The notes under the pieces are model-generated. The model did not search any database and was not told the DNA's origin. It saw nothing but the letters and a program-made list of their open reading frames with translations. Both the position numbers and the translations under genes were made by a program. Positions 15,878-24,381 of a stretch of 60,911 bases of DNA are shown here, one piece after another (position 1 is the stretch's first letter; the number at the start of each line of letters is the position of its first letter). The DNA comes from Phycicoccus sp. (lineage in GTDB: Bacteria; Actinomycetota; Actinomycetes; Actinomycetales; Dermatophilaceae), in NCBI GenBank assembly GCA_017993715.1, contig JAGOME010000014.1:1-60911 (forward strand), written 5' to 3'.

Positions 15878-17215
15878 TCAGTGGGCCCGTGTGGCGGAGG
15901 GCATCGGGAGCACCCAGAGCACCATCACACCGGCAGCAACCCCGACGAGCAACGGGCCGAGCGCCACGCCCCCGAGGATAAGGGCGCCAATGAGCAGGGC
16001 TGCGAGGGGTTTGCGCAGTCCGACCGCCGTGGCGGCACCGATCCCGGCAGCGATCGCGGCGGTCGCCGCCAGCTCGGGGACCGCCACCAACGTCGCTGCT
16101 CCAGCGGCCGCCCCGCTAAGCATCAGCGGGAAGAACTCGCCACCGAGCCACCCGCTCGACACGCAGAGTGCACAGGCCAAGAGCTTGAATGCCGCAAGCG
16201 CCGCGAGAAGTCCCCAGGCCGACGCCTCGGCATAGTTGACGACCTGGTCGAAATCGCCATGGCCGGAGAAGCGCAGCAGCGGCCAGGCCGTGACCAAGCC
16301 GGCGAAAAGCAGGGATCCGACCAGTGTCTGCAGTCGCGGGGATCCGACTCTGGCCAGGCCAGCAGCGAGGAACGGACGGCCGCGGACGTAGCCGTAGGCC
16401 GCGAGTGCGGCGACGGCGGCGGGAGCGATCGCCCAGACGAGATCCATCACTGATGAGGGTGCATAGCTCGGCAGGACGACTCCCCCGGCGCTGTGGTCTC
16501 TCGTGCGCACCGTGGCGACAAAGGCGACGAAGCCGGCGACACCTGCGAGGAAGGGTAGGGCTTTGGGCGGGGTCAAGGCGTCGTCGTCGTAGGCCGCGGC
16601 CCCGGGCGGCGACCCATAGAGGCCGGCCAGGGCCGCCGCACTGCCCGCCTGCCCGATGAGGCGCTCCTCGGCATGATTGCGGGCGATGGCGTGGCTGACG
16701 ATGGCGGACAGCTCGGCCACGACGGCAATCAAGCCTGCCTCCGGACCGATGGCTCCCCCACAGGCGACGGCAACGATGGCCGCAGCGGCAAGGGCGGCCG
16801 TTCGGCGACGACGGAGGTGCGTGGGGTCAGCGGCTTGCGCGAGCTGGGCGTCGAGCCCTTCGCCGTCGAGGTGGGGGCGCAGACCCACGAGGATCAACCC
16901 GCCCGCCATCACGACGACCGGAATGTACCACCAGTCCTGGGACACCGACCAGATGAGGTGCTCCAGGGCGCCCATGAGCAGGTAGGTCGCCCCGGCCACG
17001 GCCCCAGCCAGCGCCCCATAGCCGAGCGCGATCCCGGCGACTCTCGGCGAGGCTGACGTCATCGAGGTCGTCGCGGAAGGTGCCGGACTCGCGTGGGGTG
17101 CCTGACTCGGGGAAGGCCCGCTCGCGCCGAATCTGGAAGCGGCCGCGTCGGATCGGGTCGCGTCAGATGGCGTCGCATTCGCGAGCGGCCCATCAGGATC
17201 AGTGTCGTCGTGCAC
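15878..17215 (-). CDS. ClC-family chloride channel / H+-Cl- antiporter
   Basis: Membrane protein moving chloride, possibly coupled to protons. 445 aa with about ten hydrophobic helices after a disordered Ser/Ala-rich N-terminus (residues 1-55). ClC motifs are GGAIGPEAGLIAV (equivalent of G-x-E-G-P with the gating glutamate), PPGAA, and GGEFFPLMLSGAAAG. The start is GTG at 17215. It follows comEC by 49 bp on the same strand and may be read through from it. In many actinobacteria the gene after comEC is holA, absent here. Confidence 0.88.
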   Translation of the reverse strand: MHDDTDPDGPLANATPSDATRSDAAASRFGASGPSPSQAPHASPAPSATTSMTSASPRVAGIALGYGALAGAVAGATYLLMGALEHLIWSVSQDWWYIPVVVMAGGLILVGLRPHLDGEGLDAQLAQAADPTHLRRRRTAALAAAAIVAVACGGAIGPEAGLIAVVAELSAIVSHAIARNHAEERLIGQAGSAAALAGLYGSPPGAAAYDDDALTPPKALPFLAGVAGFVAFVATVRTRDHSAGGVVLPSYAPSSVMDLVWAIAPAAVAALAAYGYVRGRPFLAAGLARVGSPRLQTLVGSLLFAGLVTAWPLLRFSGHGDFDQVVNYAEASAWGLLAALAAFKLLACALCVSSGWLGGEFFPLMLSGAAAGAATLVAVPELAATAAIAAGIGAATAVGLRKPLAALLIGALILGGVALGPLLVGVAAGVMVLWVLPMPSATRAH

Positions 17216-17264
17216 GGCATTCAGCCTGCCCTATGGCGGCAGCAGGTCTGGCGCCGCCATGCCG

Positions 17265-19796
17265 TCACCGCTCGGTCACCAAGGCGGCCCCCTGCGGACC
17301 GTCGACCAGCGCGACATCTCCCGATTGGTCGGTGCGCACGACAGCGAAACCTTGCGCGCGGAACATCGCCAGATGAGCCGCCGCGGGATGGCCGTAGTCG
17401 TTGTCGGCGCCAACACTGACGACCGCCCAGTCCCCACTGAGCCGCTCCACCAGGTCGGGGTCGAGATTCGCCGAGCCATGGTGCGGGGTCTTGACCACCT
17501 CGACGGCGTCGACCGTGGCTGCCATGGCGGGATCGCGGCGAAGTCGAAGAACGAGGTCGTGTGCGGACTCTCGCTCGATGTCGCCCAGGAGCAGGACTCG
17601 GCGATCCCCCACGGTGGCGGCGAGGACGACCGATGCATTGTTGGGGACCGACCCCGCGGAGATCCGCCGGGCGGGCGCCCACACCTCAGCGTGCACGGTC
17701 CCGATCTCGATGGTGTCCTTGGCCGCCAACGTCTGCATGGGGATGTGCTTGCTGGCCAGCCAGCTGCGTACTCGATCGGCCTGGTCGGCGGGCTCGGCGA
17801 CGCTCGTCGTCAGTACGAGACCCACCGTGACCGAGTCAAGGACTCCCGGGAGGCCCCCGACATGGTCGGCGTGGAAGTGCGTCAGGATGACGGCCGGGAC
17901 CTCGCGGATGCCCAGGTCCTGGAGGCACCCGCGGACCAAAGCTGGCTCGGGGCCGACGTCCACCACGATGGCCACGCCCTCGGCCACGCGCAGGACCGCA
18001 GCATCACCCTGTCCCACGTCGCAAAAGACGACCTGCCATCGGTCCGGGGGCCAGCCGACCACGCGTGCGGGGACGAGCACGGCCCCGACCAGACCGACCA
18101 CCCAGCACGCAGCCAAGGGTCGGCGCCAGGCCTCATGACCCAGGCGCGGAGCGATCAGGAGGACGATCACGCTCAAACCCGCGAGGAGTAAGGCCCCCGG
18201 GGGACCCCCCGGCCAGGGAATCGCACCGCCGGGCACCGTCTCCAGGTGCCTGGCCACCGCACTAATCGCCAGTGCCGGCACCGCCGCGATCCAGGCCAGC
18301 AACGCACCGGCCTGCGACTGCACAGGTGCGATCAGCGCCACCGCGACACCCAGGATCGTGGCCGGAGCGACGAACGGAGCCGCGAGGAGATTGGCCAGCA
18401 CCCCGATCGTCGACACGGACTCCTGCAGGAGCACGATCACGGGCGCGCACATAAGTTGGGCGGCGACGGGGATGGCCAGCGCGGGACCGAAGCCAGCCAG
18501 ACGGCTCGGCAGCCGGCGCCCGATGGCAGCGCCCCACGGGCGCACAAACACCAGCAGACCAATGGTCGCCAGGGTCGAGAGCGCGAATCCGTAGGAGCGC
18601 GCCAGCCATGGGTCCATGCAGAGCAGGACGATCACCGCCGCTGCGAGAACTGGGGGTCCGGTCGTGCGTCCGCGCCGTGACAGGCCAATAAGTCCGATCG
18701 CTCCCATGGTTGCGGCGCGCAGCACGCTGGGATCGGGTCGGGCCAGCAGAACGAAGCAGCCGAGCGCCAGCGCGGCGAGGGGCGTGCGCAGGCGGCGGGG
18801 CACGCCGATCAGGCCGCAGGCCCCGAGGACGAGCGTCAGGACGACACTGACGTTGGATCCGCTCACGGCCGTCAGATGGGTCAGGCCGGTGGCCCGCATC
18901 GCCTCGGTCAGGTCAGGTGGCACCTCGGAGGTATCGCCGATGACCAGACCCGGCAGGAGCCCGCGAGCATCCGCAGGCAGACCCGACACCGCCTGGCGCA
19001 GGGACTCGCGGACCTTCTCGACGGCGAGCAGGAAGTCTGGCGGAGGTCGGCTCTCAACGACCGGACCCCGCACGGTGAGCACGGCAACCTCGGGGCTGGC
19101 GGGCTCGGCCGGCGCCAGTCGGCCACTGAGCACCACCTGCGCACGCCAGCGAACGTGGGCCAGGTCCTCGCCACCGGCGATGAGAACCGTGCCATGGGCC
19201 GGACCGGTCTCCCCGCGTCCCTGCACCTGCGCAGCCGAGAGCCGCACCACCCATCGATCCGCACCGTGGGAGGAGTACCTCACGGGATCGCTGGACACGG
19301 TGCCGGACAGGGTGACCGTGGCCTGAGCATCGCGCAGTTCCGGAAGGAGACCCGAGTCGTGTTGGAACCTCTGGGTGAGCGCGCTGAGCACCAGGAGCGC
19401 CGCCAATGCTCCCACGAGCGCCAGGGTACGGGCGATCAGAATGCCGCCCGACTGCCCGGGCGTCCGCGCTAGCCGAGGGCGGGTGCCCGGGGCCGCAGGC
19501 CGCGCCGCCTGCTCCCCCGCTCGCGCATCCCCCCTCATCGCCCGGTGTGTGCGCTGTGCAGGTTCTGCCCGGGAGACCAGGATTCCAGCGAAGAGACCGA
19601 CCCCAGCGACCGCGCCAAAGGTCCAGACCAGGGCTCGGCCCGACCACGGCACCACGGCCGCAAGCACCGCCCAGGCGGCGACGGACGGCCCCAGCAGGCG
19701 GAGATCCAGCGGCGGTCCTGCTTCCTCGGCACGCTCGTGTTCTTTGCCGTGTCGACCTCGATGCGCGATTCCCCCTTCGCCGCGGCTACTGCTCAT
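17265..19796 (-). CDS. comEC: ComEC/Rec2 DNA-uptake channel with metallo-beta-lactamase domain
   Basis: Inner-membrane channel for single-stranded DNA entering during transformation. 843 aa. An N-terminal membrane and OB-like part (residues about 25-270) leads to the competence domain with many helices (LTAVSGSNVSVVLTLVLGACG, about 300 onward). The C-terminal metallo-beta-lactamase domain has the metal motif HFHADHVGG and later TPHHGSANLD. Its ATG overlaps the comEA stop by 4 bp (ATGA), so the two are translationally coupled. Full length and intact. Confidence 0.95.
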   Translation of the reverse strand: MSSSRGEGGIAHRGRHGKEHERAEEAGPPLDLRLLGPSVAAWAVLAAVVPWSGRALVWTFGAVAGVGLFAGILVSRAEPAQRTHRAMRGDARAGEQAARPAAPGTRPRLARTPGQSGGILIARTLALVGALAALLVLSALTQRFQHDSGLLPELRDAQATVTLSGTVSSDPVRYSSHGADRWVVRLSAAQVQGRGETGPAHGTVLIAGGEDLAHVRWRAQVVLSGRLAPAEPASPEVAVLTVRGPVVESRPPPDFLLAVEKVRESLRQAVSGLPADARGLLPGLVIGDTSEVPPDLTEAMRATGLTHLTAVSGSNVSVVLTLVLGACGLIGVPRRLRTPLAALALGCFVLLARPDPSVLRAATMGAIGLIGLSRRGRTTGPPVLAAAVIVLLCMDPWLARSYGFALSTLATIGLLVFVRPWGAAIGRRLPSRLAGFGPALAIPVAAQLMCAPVIVLLQESVSTIGVLANLLAAPFVAPATILGVAVALIAPVQSQAGALLAWIAAVPALAISAVARHLETVPGGAIPWPGGPPGALLLAGLSVIVLLIAPRLGHEAWRRPLAACWVVGLVGAVLVPARVVGWPPDRWQVVFCDVGQGDAAVLRVAEGVAIVVDVGPEPALVRGCLQDLGIREVPAVILTHFHADHVGGLPGVLDSVTVGLVLTTSVAEPADQADRVRSWLASKHIPMQTLAAKDTIEIGTVHAEVWAPARRISAGSVPNNASVVLAATVGDRRVLLLGDIERESAHDLVLRLRRDPAMAATVDAVEVVKTPHHGSANLDPDLVERLSGDWAVVSVGADNDYGHPAAAHLAMFRAQGFAVVRTDQSGDVALVDGPQGAALVTER

Positions 19797-20809
19797 AGAG
19801 TCACCTGCGGGCGCAATTGCTCCAATAGGCGCTCACCGATGCCGGAGACTTCTCCCAGCTCATCGATGCTGGTGAATCGCCCATGGGTCGCGCGCCACTG
19901 CACGATCCGTCCCGCCAAGACGGGTCCGACTCCTGGCAGCGAGTCGAGGGCAGCCTCGTCCGCGGTGTTGAGGTTGACCAGGGTCCCCGCAGCGGGATCA
20001 CCTCCGGACGACACTGCGCCACCCGCCGCGGCTGCTGCCGGCAGCTCCTCCCCCGGAGCGGGAATGCGGATCTGCTCCCCATCCACCACGACGCGCGCCA
20101 GGTTGACCCGAGCGGTATCGGCCCCCGGGACCGGTCCACCGGCGGCGGTGACGGCGTCGATGACCCGAGACCCCGCCGGCAGGCGCACGATCCCGGGCTT
20201 GGCGACCTGGCCGACGACATCCACCACCACGTCAGGGGATCCCACACTGGCCGAGGGGGCACCCGGCTCCTCGATGCCTGAGGGGTCTGGGGTCGCCTTG
20301 TTCAACAGGACCGATGGTGCGGGCTCGGGGCGGCTGACGCCGCTGTCGGCCCAAGCCACCTTGATCCCCAGCACGACGGCGACGACGACGACGATCGCAA
20401 ACACACCCATCAGCGCGGGTGCGCTGATCGCGGCTCGGGCCTGACGAAGGGCCGAGGGGACCCGAATCCACCGCGGCGGCGGATCGCCCGGGCGGTGACG
20501 CCCTCCTGGGAGGGGTCCACTGGTGACATGCCCCGCCTGAGCCCGCCCGGGAGTCTGCCCCCGTTGTGCCCGCCCCGCCTGAGCCCTCGCGCCTTGAGCC
20601 AGTTCGGCTTGCGTGCGCCCCCCATCAGCCTGCCCGCTCGGCCCGATCCGAGTGGCGTCGTCTGCAGGGAGGGGCTGCTGCGCGACATAGGGAGCAAAGC
20701 GCTCCTCGTCGGACCACTCCACCTCCTCGGATCGGGCTCGGGCTGCATGCCGCGTGAGAACCGCCCAGGCCCGATGTGGCACGGGAGCGGGACGGCGACG
20801 CAACGGCAT
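19793..20809 (-). CDS. comEA: ComEA helix-hairpin-helix DNA-binding competence protein
   Basis: Membrane-anchored DNA receptor passing DNA to ComEC. 338 aa, longer than minimal ComEA. A Gln/Ala/Arg-rich N-terminus of about 130 residues precedes one membrane helix (LMGVFAIVVVVAVVLGIKVAW). An SLBB-like domain follows (VVDVVGQVAKPGIVRLPAG). The C-terminal double HhH reads VNLNTADEAALDSLPGVGPV and FTSIDELGEVSGIGERLLEQ. It overlaps comEC by 4 bp. DnaA-box-like repeats lie 50-90 bp upstream of the start. Confidence 0.94.
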   Translation of the reverse strand: MPLRRRPAPVPHRAWAVLTRHAARARSEEVEWSDEERFAPYVAQQPLPADDATRIGPSGQADGGRTQAELAQGARAQAGRAQRGQTPGRAQAGHVTSGPLPGGRHRPGDPPPRWIRVPSALRQARAAISAPALMGVFAIVVVVAVVLGIKVAWADSGVSRPEPAPSVLLNKATPDPSGIEEPGAPSASVGSPDVVVDVVGQVAKPGIVRLPAGSRVIDAVTAAGGPVPGADTARVNLARVVVDGEQIRIPAPGEELPAAAAAGGAVSSGGDPAAGTLVNLNTADEAALDSLPGVGPVLAGRIVQWRATHGRFTSIDELGEVSGIGERLLEQLRPQVTL

Positions 20810-20859
20810 ACCCCGACGCTAGGCATGGTCCGAGCCCCGGAACCGTGAGCGCAGTCCAT

Positions 20860-20900
20860 CTGTGGATGACGCTTCGAGACCGCCCGACCTGTGGATGACG
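20860..20900. repeat. Direct repeat CTGTGGATGACG in the comEA promoter region
   Basis: Two identical copies at 20860-20871 and 20889-20900, 29 bp apart. TGTGGATGA differs by one base from the DnaA box TGTGGATAA. Confidence 0.6.
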
Positions 20901-21017
20901 CCGTCCTGACGCCGAAACTCGTGACGAAACGTTGTTACAGCCCGAGCTGAGCCGCGGGGCAGCGCGAGCAGCCACTCGAGAGAACACGGGAGGTGCGGGC
21001 GAGGTGGGAGCGTCGAT

Positions 21018-21059
21018 CAGGTCAGGCCACGCCAGGTCAGGCCACGCCAGGTCAGATCA
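21018..21059. repeat. Short tandem repeat at the plsY 3' end
   Basis: CAGGTCAGGCCACGC occurs twice head-to-tail (21018-21032, 21033-21047) with a partial third copy running over the plsY stop codon. This points to slippage at the gene end. Confidence 0.85.
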
Positions 21060-21683
21060 GGTCGGGGACGGGCGGCGTCGCCGCTCGATGGCCCGCCTCA
21101 CGTTGTGCCGATGCCGGGCCAGGACCAGCAGGCCGAGCAGCACCAAGAAGATCCCCCGCTCCACCGAAGCCTGAGGCACCCCAGCCCCGCTCACCGTCTC
21201 GACCACCCCCACGATCACCAGGGCGAGGCACACCACGATCGAGGACTCCCCCACGGTGCGCAGTCCGAGGTACGCCAGCGTGAAGACCGCCCACGCCCCC
21301 AGGGCCAACCAGGGCGAGACCGCGAGGAGCACCCCGAAGGTCGTCGCGACACCCTTGCCGCCGCGACCCTTGAGGAACGGGCTGAACATGTGCCCGAGCA
21401 CGACAGCCAGGCCGCAGACCAGCGCCGGAGTCAGGCCCAGGCTCCGGACCACCAGCCAGGTCGGCAGCCATCCCTTGAGGATGTCCAGGACGCCGACCAG
21501 GACCCCCCAGCGGACACCGAGGACGCGCCCCGCGTTGGTCGCTCCAGGATTCCCCGAGCCCGTCGAGCGCAGGTCCTTGCCGAGCACCCGCGCCAGGATG
21601 GCCGCGGGGTTCGTCGCGCCGACGAAGAAGATGAGGATGGCCAGACCAGCCACCCCGGCACCCTCCATGACCGTGGAGGTCAC
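21057..21683 (-). CDS. plsY: Glycerol-3-phosphate acyltransferase PlsY
   Basis: Transfers an acyl group from acyl-phosphate to glycerol-3-phosphate, the first step of phospholipid synthesis, at the membrane. 208 aa with about five to six helices. The three PlsY signatures are present: STGSGNPGATNAGRVLG (about 40-56), LGHMFSPFLKGRGGKGVATT (about 96-115) and the C-terminal ARHRHNVRR. Its start overlaps the end of degV by 4 bp. A tandem repeat runs over its stop codon. Confidence 0.92.
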   Translation of the reverse strand: MTSTVMEGAGVAGLAILIFFVGATNPAAILARVLGKDLRSTGSGNPGATNAGRVLGVRWGVLVGVLDILKGWLPTWLVVRSLGLTPALVCGLAVVLGHMFSPFLKGRGGKGVATTFGVLLAVSPWLALGAWAVFTLAYLGLRTVGESSIVVCLALVIVGVVETVSGAGVPQASVERGIFLVLLGLLVLARHRHNVRRAIERRRRPSPT

Positions 21684-22537
21684 GCGATGCTCACCCTGGG
21701 AACCACGGCGATCGCGAGCGTGCCCGGGCCGACATGCGCCCCCACCACGGCCCCGAGCTCGACGATGGGGACCGGTCCGTCCGCACCGATCCGCTCACCG
21801 AGTCGAGTCGCCAACTTCGCGGCCCGTTCCGGAGCATCGACGTGGTGGACAACAACGTCGGCGCCCTCGGGGGCATCGTCGACCGCACGCACGGCCAGCT
21901 CCTCTAGCCGCGAGATCGCGCGTGTTGCCGTGCGGACCTTCTCGACGGGCACGATGTGACCCTCGCGCAGGGCAAGGATCGGCTTGATGGCCAGGGCTGC
22001 CCCCACGAGCGCGCCGGCAGCCCCAATACGCCCGCCACGCCGCAAGTACTCGAGAGTGTCCACATAGAAGATGCACGTGGCGGCGGCGCAGCGAGCCCGC
22101 ACCAGCGCGGCGACCTCGTCGCCGTCAGCACCCTGACCGGCGGCCAACGCCCCCGAGGTGACCGCGATCGCCATCGCCGCGCCCATCACGCGGGAGTCGA
22201 CGACGGTCACGGGCACGTCGGCGTGCTCGGCCGCGATCTGCGCGGACCCCAGGGTGCTGGACAGCTCCGCAGAGAGGTGGACCGAGACGATGGCTGTCGC
22301 GCCGGCGGCGACGGCGGCGGCATACACATCGGTGAAGGCCTGCGGGGCGGGGCGGGATGTGGACACCGGGGTGAACTCACGAAGCGCGGCCGCCACTTCC
22401 TGGGGTGTGACGTCGACCCCCTCTTGGTACTCCTGCCCCCCGATGACGACATGCAGAGGCACGACCCCGATGCCGTGGGCGGCGGTCTCGGCCGCGCTGA
22501 GATAGGCCGTGGAGTCAGTCACGAGAGCGACGGGCAT
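21680..22537 (-). CDS. DegV family fatty-acid-binding protein
   Basis: DegV/FakB-type proteins hold a fatty acid for a partner such as fatty-acid kinase. 285 aa, the usual length. Visible features are the N-terminal VTDSTAYLS loop, the TSRPAPQAF segment, VHLSAELSSTLGSAQ and VVDSRVMGAAMA. The C-terminal part carries the lipid-pocket helices. It overlaps plsY by 4 bp, which links the pair to acyl-lipid metabolism. Mycobacterium keeps a degV homologue near comEA in the same way. Confidence 0.9.
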   Translation of the reverse strand: MPVALVTDSTAYLSAAETAAHGIGVVPLHVVIGGQEYQEGVDVTPQEVAAALREFTPVSTSRPAPQAFTDVYAAAVAAGATAIVSVHLSAELSSTLGSAQIAAEHADVPVTVVDSRVMGAAMAIAVTSGALAAGQGADGDEVAALVRARCAAATCIFYVDTLEYLRRGGRIGAAGALVGAALAIKPILALREGHIVPVEKVRTATRAISRLEELAVRAVDDAPEGADVVVHHVDAPERAAKLATRLGERIGADGPVPIVELGAVVGAHVGPGTLAIAVVPRVSIA

Positions 22538-22592
22538 CGCCCCAGGCTAGTGCCGGTGCGCCACGACCGATTTCAGTCGGACGAATGCCGCC

Positions 22593-24080
22593 TCACCAGA
22601 GCCGGGGCGCCTCAAGCAGGCGGGTGTCGCGCACCGGCTGCCAGCCCTGGCCCTCGATGTGGGTGTATTCGTGTTGGGGTCCGAATGCCGCGAGGTCGGC
22701 CACCGCGGCGAGCAGCCGGTCGACGTGGGCCTCGCTCGTCCCCAGGCCGGCGCTGACCCGCACCGCCGTGGCCGACTCCTCCTGCGCCAGCAGGTCGTCC
22801 ACGAGGAGGTGGGCGCAGAACTTGCCGTCGCGGACGCCGATGGCGTGCTCGGCCGAGAGCACGGCGGAGACCAGCGAGGAGTCCAGGCCCTCGATGGTGA
22901 ATGTGACGACCGGCGCGCGATCGACCTCCCCGTCGAAGATCGTGAACGTTGACACGCCCGCGATCAGGGTCAGACCAGAGATCAGGCGGGCGGCCAGGTG
23001 CTCCTCGTGCGCCCGCACAGCCGGCGAATAGCGGCGCAGGGTGGCGCAGGCGGCCGCCAGCGCCACCGCACCCAGGACATTCGGGCTGCCGGCCTCGTGG
23101 CGGGCCGGGCCGGTCTGCCACGTGACGCCGTCCCGGCCGACCTTGGTCGTCGCGCCCCCGCCGGCCAGGTAGGGGGTGGCGGCATCCAGCCAGTCGCGGC
23201 GCCCGGCGAGCACTCCCGCACCGTAGGGGGCGTAGACCTTGTGGCCCGAGAAGGCGATGTAGTCCACGCCCAGGTCGGTGAGGTCGACGCTGCGGTGGGG
23301 GGCGAGCTGCGCGGCATCGAGGGCGACTCGGGCCCCCGCTCGCCGGGCCAGGCGGGCCAGGCGGCGGATCGGCCAGTACTCACCGGTCACGTTGCTCGCA
23401 CCGGTCAGCACAAGAAGGCGCTCGCCGGTGGTGCGCGCCAGGGCATCGGTGATGAGTGCCTCAGCGTCGCGCACGGTCGCCGGCACGGGGAGGCGGACGG
23501 TCCTCGCGGGGTCCCAGGGCAGCAGCGTGGCGTGGTGCTCGGTCTCGAACACGATGACCGTCGTGCGGCGCGGCAACGCGCGGGCGAGCAGGTTGAAGGA
23601 ATCCGTGGTCGTGCGGGTGAAGACGACGATGTCGTCGGCGCGGGCCCCGACGAAGCGAGCGACCTCGTCGCGGGCGGCCTCGTAGTGGGCGCTGCTGATC
23701 CGCGAGGCCCAGCCGTTGCCGCGGTGGACGCTGGAATACGTCGCGGTGGCCGCGGCGACGGCATCCTGGACGACCTGCAGCGCGGGCGCCGACGCGCCGT
23801 GGTCCAGCGGCGCGTAGTCGAGGACGGCTCCCGAGAGCGTCGGCACCGTCAGGCCTCGACCTACGGTGGCCAACTCGGCCGGCAGCGTCGGGGCGGCCGT
23901 GGAGGTCGCCGCCGCCTCGGCCGGGGTCGCCTCTCCCTGGTAACGGGGACGGACGAAGGCGGTGCCCGAGGTGGCGAGCGGGCCCGCCTCGGGGGCCGGT
24001 ACCGAGTGCAACCAGGGACGACGACGGGTCGCTGGCGTGGCGGAGCGCTGGTGACGGGCCGTGGTGGGGGCGAGAGACAT
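22593..24080 (-). CDS. Class V aminotransferase-fold enzyme, cysteine-desulfurase-like
   Basis: PLP enzyme related to SufS/IscS/CsdA. 495 aa: residues 1-90 are Ala/Thr/Pro-rich without family similarity, then the fold-type I domain. Landmarks are SSVHRGNGWAS, the cofactor-contact FETEHHATLLPWD, GASNVTGEYWPI, ALDAAQLAPHR (PLP Asp/Gln) and AFSGHKVYAPYGAGVL with the Schiff-base lysine. A SAM-IV riboswitch lies directly upstream, tying it to sulfur or methionine metabolism. The real reaction (desulfuration or another beta-elimination) cannot be told from sequence. The start ATG at 24080 has GGAG 7 nt upstream, inside a riboswitch-complementary segment. Confidence 0.88.
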   Translation of the reverse strand: MSLAPTTARHQRSATPATRRRPWLHSVPAPEAGPLATSGTAFVRPRYQGEATPAEAAATSTAAPTLPAELATVGRGLTVPTLSGAVLDYAPLDHGASAPALQVVQDAVAAATATYSSVHRGNGWASRISSAHYEAARDEVARFVGARADDIVVFTRTTTDSFNLLARALPRRTTVIVFETEHHATLLPWDPARTVRLPVPATVRDAEALITDALARTTGERLLVLTGASNVTGEYWPIRRLARLARRAGARVALDAAQLAPHRSVDLTDLGVDYIAFSGHKVYAPYGAGVLAGRRDWLDAATPYLAGGGATTKVGRDGVTWQTGPARHEAGSPNVLGAVALAAACATLRRYSPAVRAHEEHLAARLISGLTLIAGVSTFTIFDGEVDRAPVVTFTIEGLDSSLVSAVLSAEHAIGVRDGKFCAHLLVDDLLAQEESATAVRVSAGLGTSEAHVDRLLAAVADLAAFGPQHEYTHIEGQGWQPVRDTRLLEAPRLW

Positions 24081-24081
24081 C

Positions 24082-24091
24082 GGGTGCTCCG
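24082..24091 (-). promoter_or_regulatory. Ribosome site complementary to the SAM-IV aptamer
   Basis: On the minus strand CGGAGCACCC, containing the Shine-Dalgarno GGAG, lies immediately before the start codon. It is perfectly complementary over 10 nt to GGGTGCTCCG within the riboswitch (24171-24180). This implies control of translation initiation by alternative pairing. Confidence 0.7.
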
Positions 24092-24118
24092 AAACGATCT
24101 GGGACCCGAGACGTGCTC

Positions 24119-24241
24119 ACCGGTCCGCGCTTGCCGACGGCCCGTGTGGGACGTCGGCCAGGTCGTCACCCGGAGCACCCCGCCGCGAAAGGAGGGTTGC
24201 TGGTCAGCGAGCCGGGGCTTGGCACTGACACTCATGACCTT
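24119..24241 (-). ncRNA. SAM-IV riboswitch
   Basis: The minus-strand RNA reads GGTCATGAGTGTCAGTG, CAAGCCCCGGCTCGCTGACC, AGCAACCCTCC, GCGGCGGGGTGCTCCGGGTGA, CGACC and ends near GGCAAGCGCGGACCG. These segments, in this order and spacing, match the SAM-IV aptamer known from Streptomyces and Mycobacterium upstream of sulfur genes. It ends about 38 nt before the start of the class V enzyme. I recognised it from memory of the consensus and did not fold it. Confidence 0.88.
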
Positions 24242-24310
24242 GGTCGAGACGTACCGTATCCATCGCCCGGTGGTTCCCGGCATCCCCCGTCCACCACGCG
24301 AGACACCAAC

Positions 24311-24371
24311 GCCATCGGTTCGAGGTGTTCCGTGCCGCTCGCCAGGGCGCGGAATGCCTCGAACCGATGGC
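24311..24371 (-). terminator. Terminator downstream of leuS
   Basis: 22-bp arms (24311-24332 and 24350-24371), paired throughout if two G-U pairs are allowed, with a 17-nt loop. The right arm carries CGGAATGCC, the window's recurring motif. There is no U-tract. Confidence 0.8.
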
Positions 24372-24381
24372 GGGATGCCGG

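Noticed and set aside
21018-21059. Tandem repeat as a CRISPR array
   Set aside because: 15-bp units are directly adjacent with no spacers and there are no cas genes; slippage is the simpler reading.
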